Shown here: positions 18,789 through 26,879 of the stretch, piece by piece
Layout of the letters: each line of letters opens with the position of its first letter
Position numbering within the stretch: the first letter of the stretch is position 1
Assembly: GCA_965197825.1 (NCBI GenBank)
Contig: CBDANW010000003.1
Location: 124,001-188,000 of the forward strand
Length of the DNA stretch: 64,000 nucleotides
Direction: 5' to 3'
Source: CBDANW01 sp965197825
GTDB lineage: Bacteria > Acidobacteriota > Vicinamibacteria > Marinacidobacterales > DATDRI01
The notes under the pieces: model-generated
Told to the model about the DNA's origin: nothing
The model's input: only the letters and a program-made list of their open reading frames with translations
Databases searched by the model: none
Position numbers and translations under genes: made by a program

Positions 18789-18846
18789 GAGTATTCACAG
18801 GTGCCGCCGCTACCCGACCAAATTCAACAGCGGCCGGGACATCCCC

Positions 18847-19626
18847 ACGCAACTAGCGGTACGCGTAAGCGCCGACAACTCGGACGTGTGGATCTATGAC
18901 CTGGTGCGAGACACCCAGACGCGCCTGACGTTCGATCCCGTCGCGGACTCTTGGCCGGTCTGGACCCCGGATGGCCAGAGGGTGGCATTCGGGCGTACAG
19001 GGGGAATGTTCTGGAAGGCTGCCGACGGGACCGGCGAGGTCGAGCCGCTCGTTGAGAATGCGAGCAACCAAAGGCCACAGGCCCTTTCGCCCGACGGGAC
19101 GGTGCTGGTATTCGAAGGATTTGAGCGCGGGTGGTGATCTGGGCATAGTGTCGCTGGAGGGCGAGCGCACCTCGACCCCCTTGTTGAGCACGGAGTTTAG
19201 GGAACGCAATGCGGTGCTCTCGCCCGATGGCCTTGGATCGCGTATCAATCGGATGAGTCGGGGCAGTACGAGGTCTACGTGCGGCCGTTCCCAGATGTGA
19301 ACGCTGGGCGGTGGCAGATCTCGAGCGACGGCGGTACGTGGCCTCTATGGGCTCCGGATGGGCACGAGCTGTTCTACGAAGGTCCGCAGGACATGATGAG
19401 TGTGGCCATCGAGACCGAGCCGACGTTTACGCTCGGCACGCGTGAGTCGTTGTTTGAGACGGCACTCTACAGGCGAGGAACCGCCCGCCGCGTCGCTATT
19501 GCTCCTGACGGCCGGTTCCTGCTGCTCAAGGCCAGCGGTGAATCGGAAGACTCGGCGACGCCGTCAAGCATTGTCGTGGTCGAGAACTGGTTCGAAGAAT
19601 TGAAACAGCTCGTTCCAACAGAATGA
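18847..19626 (+). pseudogene. Kinase-TolB/PD40 copy B, 3' part after the IS insertion
   Basis: Immediately after the IS end the propeller resumes (TQLAVRVSADNSDVWIYDLV, WTPDGQRVAFG, MFWKAADGTGEVE). Frame changes near 19120 (after LVFEGFE) and near 19228 break it further. The last segment reads FPDVNAGRWQISSDGG to WFEELKQLVPTE. Together with 14887-16678 this was one gene of about 890 codons. Confidence 0.85.
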
Positions 19627-19644
19627 GGGCTTCCTTCCGCTATA

Positions 19645-19666
19645 CCCTCTCCCAATTGGGAGAGGG
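19645..19666. repeat. 22-bp extragenic palindrome
   Basis: A perfect palindrome with arms CCCTCTCCCAA and TTGGGAGAGGG, followed by TAGGGTGAGGG. Palindromes of this type are common extragenic repeats in many bacteria. It lies between the stop of copy B and the start of copy C and might act as a transcription terminator-like structure. Confidence 0.7.
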
Positions 19667-19687
19667 TAGGGTGAGGGCAAGAGACCG

Positions 19688-22558
19688 ATGGCACTCGAAG
19701 CTGGCACTCGAAGCTGGCACTCGAAGCTGGCACTCGAAGCTGGCACTCGAAGCTGGCACTCGAAGCTGGCACTCGAAGCTGGCACTCGAAGCTGGCACTC
19801 GAAGCTGGCACTCGAAGCTGGCACTCGAAGCTGGCACTCGAAGCTGGCACTCGAAGCTGGCACTCGAAGCTGGCACTCGAAGCTGGCACTAAGTTAGGTC
19901 CCTACGAGATCCTCTCGCCCCTTGGGGCCGGGGGGATGGGTGAGGTCTACAAAGCGAAAGACACTCGTCTCGACCGCACGGTCGCCATCAAGGTCCTTCC
20001 CTCACATCTCTCCGACAACGCCCGGCTCAAAGAGCGATTCGAACGTGAAGCCCGTGCCGTCTCCAGCTTGAATCATCCGCACATCTGCACGCTCCACGAC
20101 ATAGGCAGTGAGAACGGCATCGACTTCATGGTGATGGAGCACATCGAGGGCGAGACACTTGCCGATCGTTTGAAGAAAGGCGCACTGCCTCTCGACCAAG
20201 CGCTTCGCCACGCCACCGAGATCGCGGATGCATTGGACAAGGCCCACCGGCAAGGAGTGGTACATCGGGATCTGAAGCCCGGCAACATCATGCTCACCAA
20301 GTCGGGGGCGAAGCTTTTGGATTTTGGGCTCGCCAAACTCACTGGGAAGGTGCTCGACTTTGGGCTCGCCAAGGCTTTCGCTGACGAAGTACCCGAGGGC
20401 GAGCTTTCGGCATCTCCTACACTGAGCCGAGATGCGACCCGAGCGGGCGTGATTCTCGGCACCGCCGCCTACATGAGTCCCGAGCAGGCGAAAGGCAAGA
20501 CGGTTGACAAGCGCACCGACATCTTCTCCTTCGGCATCGTGCTCTATGAGATGTTGACGGGGAAGAGAGCGTTTGCAGGCGAGGATGTCTCGGAGGTTCT
20601 CGCTGGTATCATCAAAATGGAGCCCGATTGGAAAGCCGTTCCATCCAACCTCGATCCCTGCATTCAGAGCCTCTTGCGACAATGTCTCGAGAAAGATCAC
20701 AAGAAGCGACTGAGGGACATCGGCGACGTGCGGAACGAGATTGACGTAATTCTCGCCGAGCCAGCCGCTGCACCGGCGCAAGCTCCACTAGCCGTCTCAG
20801 CCCCGAGCCGAGCACGAGAAAGGGTCGCCTGGGGGTTAGCGATACTTGCGACACTCGTTGCAGGCATCACCGTTTGGCACCTCACAGAAAGGGATGCGCC
20901 GGCTGTCAGCCGTTTGCTGATCGACCCGCCGGGTGACGTGGCGCTGGGCGGGATAGGTCGAGGTAACTTTGTTGCGCTCTCACCCGACGGCAGACACTTG
21001 GTTTACATCGCCGACGGACAGCTCTACATACGCGCGATGGAACAACTCGGCGGCGTGCCACTTCCGGGAACCGACATCCCCTATCACCCTTTCTTCTCGC
21101 CCGATGGCCGTTGGGTGGGGTTCTTTTCAGGCGGAGAGTTAAAGAAGGTGCTCCATTCAGGAGGCAACCCTCTTTCGGTGGCCGAAGTCCCTGACAATTC
21201 CTATCGAGGCGCGACATGGGCGCCAGATGACACGATTATTTTCGGACAGCTTCGGGGCGGCTTATGAAGGTGGCTGCGTCCGAGGGCACACCGGAGATGC
21301 TCACCACGCTCGATGCCGAGGCGGGCGAAGTCGCTCATCGTTGGCCGGAGATGCTACGGGGCGTGAACGCCCTGCTCTTCACCGTCATTCAAGGGTCTCT
21401 CGCAGACAGCCGGATCGCAGTGTTGTCCCTCGACACCGGTGAGCGTCAGATTCTCTTAGAAGAGGAAGGGTACAACGCTCGCTATGTACCCACTGGACAC
21501 CTTGTCTATATGCGGGCCGGGACACTCATGGCGGCAGTGTTCGATCTGGATCGGCTCGAAATCACCGGTGCGCCCGTCCCGATGATCGACGGAATCCAGT
21601 TCCGGGGCGCGGGTGCCGTTGATTTTGCGGTCGCTGATGACGGCGCTCTCGTCTACATGCCAGGCGGGGGGCAGTCGGCGTTGACATCTTTGTATGGGTG
21701 GATCGGCAGGGCCAGGAGGAACCGGTAGCTGCCGAGCCGCAGGCTTACCTGGAGTTCGCCCTGTCTCCCAGTGGCACTCAAATAGCGGTCCGCATAGCGA
21801 CCGAAGACCCCGACGTGTGGATCTATGACCTGACACTCGATACGTCGACGCGCCTGACGTTCGATCCCACTAATACTGAGATGTTCCCGGTTTGGACGCC
21901 GGATGGCCAGCGGGTGGCATTCGGAGGTTTCGGGGGAATGTTCTGGAGGGCTGCCGACGGGACCGGCGAGGTCGAGCCGCTCGTGGAAGATTCGACCGAA
22001 CGATTTCCAAATTCTTTTTCGCCCGATGGGACGGCGCTGGTATTCCAGGATCAGCAAAGGGATCTAGGCATCTTGTCGCTGGAGGGTGAGCGCACCTCAA
22101 CGCTCTTGCTAGACACCGAGTTTGCTGAACGCAACGCGGCACTCTCGCCCGATGGTCGTTGGATAGCGTATCAATCGAACGAGTCGGGCCGAGAGGAAAT
22201 CTACGTGCGCCCGTTCCCCGATGTGAACAGTGGGAAGTGGCAGGTGTCGAACAACGGCGGCGTTTGGCCACTCTGGGCTCCGGACGGGCGGGAGGTGTTC
22301 TATGTGGGTTCACTGGCCATGATGGCGGTGGCCATCGAGACCGAGCCGACGATCACACTCGGCAGGCGTGAGGCACTGTTTGATATCGCGCCATACCACA
22401 CGGGCCGTGGCAACCGCCACGTCGCTATTGCCCGTGACGGTCAGCGGTTCCTGCTGCTCAGACAAAGCGGGGAATCGGAAGGCACCGCCGCGCCGCCAAG
22501 CATCGTCGTCGTCCAGAACTGGTTCGAGGAATTGAAACAGCTCGTTCCAACGAACTAA
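19688..22558 (+). pseudogene. Ser/Thr kinase-TolB/PD40 protein, copy C (start out of frame, two frameshifts)
   Basis: The kinase frame follows the 13-bp repeat tract, with KLGPYEILSPLGAGG then GEVYKAKD, VAIKVLP, HRDLKPGNI and two successive DFG motifs (about 20320 and 20356), then GTAAYMSPEQA. A membrane segment precedes the PD40 propeller. The first usable in-frame ATG is 19936, which lies after the glycine-rich loop, so the current product would lack ATP binding. Single-base breaks near 21264 and 21695 split the propeller; the gene ends with WFEELKQLVPTN. The N-lobe differs from copies A and B, while everything after the second DFG resembles them, indicating a recombinant gene. Confidence 0.85.
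19690..19890 (+). repeat. Tandem 13-bp repeat (15 full units) across the kinase start codon
   Basis: The unit GGCACTCGAAGCT repeats 15 times from 19690 and ends with a 6-nt partial unit (19885-19890). The two other kinase genes have one equivalent unit directly after their ATG. Thirteen is not a multiple of three, so each unit gained or lost changes the frame between the ATG at 19688 and the kinase. With 15 units the ATG frame ends at 19897 and misses the kinase frame; 13 or 16 units would join them. Confidence 0.92.
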
Positions 22559-22580
22559 CCGATGGCATCGGAAGCATCCC

Positions 22581-23286
22581 ATGCTCCTCGAGATGTTGGC
22601 TGAGGGACGCCTTCCCTTGAGCGCCATCGCCAGGCTTGCGCCTCACCTTACCGAAGCCAATCGAGAAACGGTCCTGGCCCAAGCTGAAGGGAAGACCAAA
22701 CGGCAGATCGAAGAGCCCGTAGCCGAGCTTGCTCCGAAGCCGGATGTGCCGGCGACCATGCGCAAGCTTCCGGAGCGTCGGGATGAGACGTCGCAACTAG
22801 TTCCGGAACGAGTAACCTTTCTACCCACTCCCACTCCTGCGCCGGCTCGGTCCATGGCTCCCGCCCGGCGGCCGGTCGTGGAACCTCTCTCGCCGGAGAG
22901 GTACAGGATCCAGTTCACCGCCAGCACGGAGCTCCACGACAAGCTGGAGCGGCTCCGCAGCCTGATGCGCTCATCGGTGCCTGACGGGGACTTGGCCGCG
23001 ATTATCGAAGAGACCGTCACCGAGAAGCTCGAGAGACTCGAAGCCAAGCGTTTTGGCAAGACGGAAGCTCCCAGAAAGAGCCTCGAACAAACCGACACGT
23101 CGCCATCGTCAAGGTACATCCCCGCCCCGGTCAAACGCGCGGTTCGTGAGCGCGATCGTGACCAGTGCGCGTTCGTGAACGAACACGGGAGACGCTGCAA
23201 GGCGCGTGAGGGGCTGGAGTTACACCACAAGCAACCCTATGGCCGCGGCGGCGACCATAGCCCGGACAATCTTCAATTGATGTGTC
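22581..23286 (+). pseudogene. HNH endonuclease, truncated at both ends
   Basis: The frame begins abruptly 20 bp after the kinase C stop with MLLEMLAEGRLPLSAIARLA, an internal segment of the DUF222-like domain of HNH proteins. It continues to PVKRAVRERDRDQCAF and LELHHKQPYGRGGDHSPDN, the HNH motif. It stops at LQLMCRG, where the IS256-type element begins at 23287. Both the N-terminal ~100 residues and the last ~20 residues expected for the family are missing. The catalytic HH and the zinc-type Cys pair remain but the gene is unlikely to be functional. Confidence 0.8.
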
Positions 23287-23676
23287 GGGGGGATGTCCCG
23301 GCCGCTGTTGAATTTGGTCGGGTAGCGGCGGCACCTGTGAATACTCTTAGGCAGCAAACTCATCGCTGTCAAGAGATTTCTGTTTGCTTCTAAGCGCGTG
23401 AACGAGAGCGCCCATATGGCGATAGCCTTTGATACGCCGGAACTTTTTCTGCGCGGTGACGACGCCAAGAGCGGTCCATCGGCGAACCATGGAAGGACTC
23501 TACCAACGCTTGACGTTTCTCGATACTCTGCGAATGGTTCCGTTGAGATTCTCAATGGCGTTCGTCGTGGCAAGAGACTGGCGAAGTAAGGCGGGCAGCG
23601 CGAGCTTCACGACCGTGAGTGTCTCTTCCATCCCTTCACGAAGGCTTCCGGCAGCTTCGTCGTAGCCGTTTCGCTC
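23287..23676 (-). mobile_element. IS256-type element (second family), 3' end fragment
   Basis: This 390-bp piece carries the terminal GGGGATGTCCCG sequence and the last ~110 transposase codons, nearly identical to the copies at 18.4 and 50.3 kb. It breaks at 23676 inside the codons for ERNGYDEAAG. The codon at 23510-23512 is TAG (minus strand), as in the 50.4-kb copy. Confidence 0.9.
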
Positions 23677-23792
23677 GCCCGTGCTTTGAGTATTCCGAAG
23701 TCTAGCCTCCTCGCCACATCGGGAAAAAACAACTCGAGGAAAGCCTGAAGGTTTTCCTGAAGCAACTTCTTGAAGAGCTGGTCGTGGCCCAT
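23677..23792 (-). pseudogene. N-terminal fragment of an Rpn/DUF4351-type nuclease
   Basis: From the ATG at 23792 the frame encodes MGHDQLFKKLLQENLQAF, then LFFPDVARRLDFG, the conserved N-terminus of Rpn/YhgA-type PD-(D/E)XK proteins linked to recombination. It is cut after 38 residues by the IS256-type fragment. No remainder was found. Confidence 0.65.
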
Positions 23793-23905
23793 GCCCAAGG
23801 GGCGAGAAAAACGGGCCGTGACCTCCCAAAGACAAGGCCCCAAGGAATGGGGATTATATACGATCTTAGCCACGCCTGCCAGTGGGCAGATTACTACCCT
23901 CGGCG

Positions 23906-24091
23906 CTACTTCTTCTCGACCTTGGCTCCCGATCCGGGCTTCAGAAAGTCCCAATCCTTTGCGGGCGGTACTTGCATGCAGGCCCGAGCGATATTCTCTG
24001 GTGTGTCGGGGATCGGCTCCGGCATGACGTAGGTGGGCGGGCGACCGCGACCGCGCCGTGGGGATTGCTCGATGTCTGGTTTCTTCTTCAT
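23906..24091 (-). CDS. Small basic protein with AT-hook-like motif
   Basis: 61 residues. The N-terminal part RRGRGRPPTY contains the RGRP core of AT-hook peptides. It is followed by PEPIPDTPENIARACMQ, a conserved-looking block that I recall from small hypothetical proteins in environmental genomes. No membrane or signal segment. It stands alone between fragments of mobile DNA. Function unknown. Confidence 0.5.
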   Translation of the reverse strand: MKKKPDIEQSPRRGRGRPPTYVMPEPIPDTPENIARACMQVPPAKDWDFLKPGSGAKVEKK

Positions 24092-24288
24092 CCGGCTATG
24101 CGGCCTCCTTCACCGAAGCCAATATCCGATCACAACACCAACCATCCCAAATGCCCACTTGAGATGGGCTTCAGGATAGCTATCTGAAAGAATGATCCAA
24201 AGAGAAGCAAACAAGACAATCACACTCACGGCGATTTGAACGATTTGCTTCGCCCGCGTATGTGTCATCCTGTATAGAAGCACATCTC

Positions 24289-24519
24289 CTATCTACCACG
24301 TAGAATACGCACAGCTTCACGCAGGCGTGTCCCGAAAAGAGCGTCGTTCTCTGAGCTCCTCTGTGTTACCTCTCCAAACCGATCATCAGCTTCTCTTTCA
24401 TTGAAGTACTCAACGTCGATGATGCCTGTTTCGTTATATTTGATGACGCGCGGGTCCAGGAACTTTACCTTATCGGTGTCTCCAGGAGGGCCGATAAAGA
24501 TTCTAGCAAACTTGTTCAT
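24289..24519 (-). CDS. Small protein of unknown function, coupled to the Ntn-hydrolase-like gene
   Basis: 76 residues: MNKFARIFIGPPGDTDKVKF, then DPRVIKYNETGIIDVEYFNE and a charged C-terminus. I do not recognise the family. Its ATG overlaps the stop of the upstream gene (ATGA), so the two are translated together. Base composition of both genes is clearly more A/T-rich than the rest of the window. Confidence 0.6.
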   Translation of the reverse strand: MNKFARIFIGPPGDTDKVKFLDPRVIKYNETGIIDVEYFNEREADDRFGEVTQRSSENDALFGTRLREAVRILRGR

Positions 24520-25298
24520 AACTGTACCTCAGCTTTCAATTTTGGTTGCCTAATCCACGTGAATGCCCCTGCCTTGACGACCGCGATCCATAGTGGACCG
24601 CCACACGACTGAGGGCCTAAGTCGAACTTTGACATCCCAATGGTCGTCTCTAAGATCAATACAACAAAATCTATTGCTTCCTGTACTGGCATTCCGTCGA
24701 AAACGACAGGCATCTGGTATGGACCTAGAAGTTCACTCACTTTTTCGGATTCCAATCCAGCTGTTTGCAGTGCCTCACCAACTCTTGGATCGAAGCCCAC
24801 GTAGAGCCTCGAAAACGGGACAGACACGCCTCTCCAGCTAGCTCCAAATCCGTGCTTAGGTCGGGTAGGTCGAACCTCATTGCTTGACGGGAGTAGGAAC
24901 TCCCATGTCTCAGCAAGATGCTGTTCTGGACCATATCCACCGACCATCACACCGAGAGTTGGTAGCTGGTCTTGTTCCGTGCTCTTGAAGTTATCCTCGT
25001 ACTTCTTACGCAAGAACTCTAGTAATTTCTCGGCATTTACTTTGACCTCTTCCAGGCTTGTGTTCTTCCTCGCGAACTCGTCAAGGTAGCTACCGATCGA
25101 CCTCTGACCTATGTTTCCTATCCCATAGACCATGACGCCGATATTATGTTCTCCGAGTTGGAATAGCTTCTGAGCATTCTCGTATGTTTTGATGACACCT
25201 GATGGTGCTTGGGGGCCCATCTGACCCCAGATTTGGACCATGCTCTCGGCCCCCAAGACCAGCCCGTCATGAACGCTAACCGAGGCTACAATGGACAT
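24516..25298 (-). CDS. Proteasome/HslV-like Ntn-hydrolase family protein
   Basis: 260 residues. The start MSIVASVSVHDGLVLGAES matches the pattern of HslV and proteasome beta subunits (Met-Thr-Thr-Ile-Val-x-V...G/A-x-D), with a KTYENAQKLFQL strand, a GNIGQRSIGSYL loop, LGVMVGGYGPEQHLAETWEF and a final AIDFVVLILETTI helix. In true Ntn hydrolases the residue exposed after Met removal is the nucleophile; here that would be Ser2 rather than Thr. The family is an inference from pattern only. It is coupled to the following small gene, lies in lower-GC DNA, and is flanked by IS elements, so transfer is likely. Confidence 0.6.
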   Translation of the reverse strand: MSIVASVSVHDGLVLGAESMVQIWGQMGPQAPSGVIKTYENAQKLFQLGEHNIGVMVYGIGNIGQRSIGSYLDEFARKNTSLEEVKVNAEKLLEFLRKKYEDNFKSTEQDQLPTLGVMVGGYGPEQHLAETWEFLLPSSNEVRPTRPKHGFGASWRGVSVPFSRLYVGFDPRVGEALQTAGLESEKVSELLGPYQMPVVFDGMPVQEAIDFVVLILETTIGMSKFDLGPQSCGGPLWIAVVKAGAFTWIRQPKLKAEVQL

Positions 25299-25473
25299 CA
25301 GTCATCGGACTCGCTGTTGGCGTGATGGCGTGAGCGCTTGGACACCGAGAGATTCGCGTGGGTCGGCAGGAGAAACCCCCTTCTTCTCATACCTTCAGTG
25401 ACGACTCTTTGGGCAGAGCTTACAGCCCACCAGATAGGCTGTCAAGATTAAAGTGTCGCTTCAAATTCAAAAA

Positions 25474-26412
25474 TTACCCTACTAAGTCATTGAATTTAAG
25501 GCGCTTGCTCTCCATGCCTCGGACCATCGCGACCATCTGGTCAATGGTATCAGATTCGCGAATGTTGTGTCTCCCCTCGAACTCTACCACGTAGCGGTGA
25601 AGGTGCTTCGGGCTCATCCGGTGGTACGTGCCGACGTAGCCGCGCTTGAGCATGGCCCAGAAGGACTCTATCCCGTTGGTGTGGGCTTGCCCGTTGACGT
25701 ATTCCTTCACCGAGTGGCGGACCGTCTCGTGATTCGGCAGCCCATCGTAGCCTCCGTGGTCGTCGGTATACACCTTTGCGCCATGCTCGACGTTCTCGGC
25801 TACGAAGCCCTGGAGTGTCGGCTGGTCTACGTTCTCGACGACAGCGGCGCTCACGCGATTCGTCTGACGGTCCTTCGCTCCGACGACGGCGATCTTGCCA
25901 ACGGACCCGCGTCCCTTGATGACATGCTCGCGTTTGTGCGCGTGCATGTTTCGAGCCTTGCCACCGACGAAGGTTTCGTCAATCTCGACCGGCCCGCAGA
26001 ACGGAGAACCACTTTTGCCCCAAGTCTCACGGATTCGGTGCGCAAGGAACCAAGCCGTTTTTTGAGTGGTTTTGAGGTCGCGGTGGAGCTTCATGCTGGA
26101 CGTGCCCTTGAGACCAGTCGCCAGCAGGTAGAACGCGATCGCCCACTTCTGAAGGCCGAGGTTCGAAGATTCCATCAGAGTCCCAGTCCTTACGGAGAAG
26201 TGCTTCCGGCAGCTTCGGCAGCGGTAAGGCTGTGGCTTTCGAGTCCGCACGGTCTCCACGTTAGGAGATTCGCACCGGGGGCAGGTCGGGCCATCCGGCC
26301 AACGAGTCTTAACGAACCACTGTTCGGCTTTTGGGTTGTCAGGAAATAGTTGGGTGAGTTCGACGAGTGATAATCCTTCTCGGTAGTGCTTGCCAGGTGC
26401 TTTGTGCGCCAT
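25474..26412 (-). CDS. IS1595-family transposase (ISXO2-like DDE)
   Basis: 312 residues. An N-terminal zinc ribbon (CPRCESPN, then YRCRSCRKHF) precedes the ISXO2-like catalytic domain with VEIDETFVGGK (first Asp), VYTDDHGGYDGL (second Asp) and HTNGIESFWAMLKRG (Glu or Asn-Glu region). Length and order fit IS1595 family transposases. I could not define inverted repeats with confidence, so the element boundaries are not given. The ORF looks complete. Confidence 0.9.
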   Translation of the reverse strand: MAHKAPGKHYREGLSLVELTQLFPDNPKAEQWFVKTRWPDGPTCPRCESPNVETVRTRKPQPYRCRSCRKHFSVRTGTLMESSNLGLQKWAIAFYLLATGLKGTSSMKLHRDLKTTQKTAWFLAHRIRETWGKSGSPFCGPVEIDETFVGGKARNMHAHKREHVIKGRGSVGKIAVVGAKDRQTNRVSAAVVENVDQPTLQGFVAENVEHGAKVYTDDHGGYDGLPNHETVRHSVKEYVNGQAHTNGIESFWAMLKRGYVGTYHRMSPKHLHRYVVEFEGRHNIRESDTIDQMVAMVRGMESKRLKFNDLVG

Positions 26413-26541
26413 CTTGATATCTCCTATTTACTGACCTATTCTAGCCATACGACAGGAGGATGTCAAGCTGAAATGGCTAAGATCGTATATAATTCCCCAA
26501 GGAATAGCGCAGTCGGATCGAACGACCCCTATATCTTGCCG

Positions 26542-26571
26542 TTGACTTATACCTAATATACACCTATATTA
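26542..26571 (+). promoter_or_regulatory. Promoter with overlapping dyad, upstream lexA copy
   Basis: TTGACT (26542-26547) and TATATT (26565-26570) are 17 bp apart, close to the sigma-70 consensus. A perfect inverted repeat TAATATA-CACC-TATATTA (26554-26571) covers the -10 box and ends 5 bp before the ATG at 26577. It is a likely LexA operator. Transcription would start at or next to the ATG, and there is no Shine-Dalgarno sequence. Confidence 0.65.
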
Positions 26572-26576
26572 CGACC

Positions 26577-26810
26577 ATGGATTTGACAGAGAAACAGCAA
26601 GCCGTTTTCGACTTCCTGAAGGGCTACCGGGGCGAGCACGGGCGGCCTCCTTCCTATGAGGAGATCCGCCAGCAGTTCGGCTTCGCGTCTCTGAACTCGG
26701 TGAAGAAGCATCTGCAACAGATTGAAAAAAAAGGGTTTATTCGATCGCCATGGGGTAATCAGAAAAGAGCGCTGGAGATCCTGTCCGAGCACGAAGAACG
26801 GAAGGAATAG
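26577..26810 (+). CDS. Truncated LexA: DNA-binding domain only
   Basis: 77 residues, identical to the first 75 residues of the downstream LexA, then Lys-Glu and stop. It contains the winged helix (LTEKQQAVFDFLKGY to SLNSVKKHLQQIEKKGFI) but neither the Ala-Gly cleavage site nor the Ser/Lys protease and dimerisation domain. It has its own copy of the promoter. If translated, the product could bind operators weakly as a monomer and could not be inactivated by RecA. It could equally be a transient duplication without function. Confidence 0.6.
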   Translation: MDLTEKQQAVFDFLKGYRGEHGRPPSYEEIRQQFGFASLNSVKKHLQQIEKKGFIRSPWGNQKRALEILSEHEERKE

Positions 26811-26844
26811 CGCAGTCGGATCGAACGACCCCTATATCTTGCCG

Positions 26845-26874
26845 TTGACTTATACCTAATATACACCTATATTA
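26845..26874 (+). promoter_or_regulatory. lexA: Promoter with overlapping dyad of the full-length lexA
   Basis: An exact copy of the upstream promoter: TTGACT at 26845-26850, TATATT at 26868-26873, and the inverted repeat TAATATA-CACC-TATATTA at 26857-26874, five bases before the ATG at 26880. Autoregulation by LexA is the expected mechanism. Confidence 0.65.
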
Positions 26875-26879
26875 CGACC

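Larger units (their letters stand above)
16679..18846 (+). mobile_element. IS256-type element (second family), left-truncated copy with an IS3 nested inside
   Basis: The right end matches the full copy at 50.2 kb (terminal GGGGATGTCCCG read inwards; 18835-18846). The left end and the first ~150 transposase codons are missing: kinase sequence joins directly to the transposase codons for LKSRGTSKSAAS. The transposase is interrupted at 17084 by an IS3 element and resumes at 18348. About 40 kinase codons are also missing at the left junction, so a deletion accompanied or followed the insertion. Confidence 0.85.

Noticed and set aside
19690..19890. 13-bp repeats as a CRISPR-like array or as a repetitive protein (ALEAGTRSWHSKL)
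   Set aside because: There are no spacers, and the unit equals the normal kinase codons after the ATG; all three frames read the same peptide only because 13 is not a multiple of three.
25420..26480. Inverted repeats of the IS1595 element
   Set aside because: Short TGTCAAG words occur on both sides but in direct orientation; no convincing terminal inverted repeat was found.
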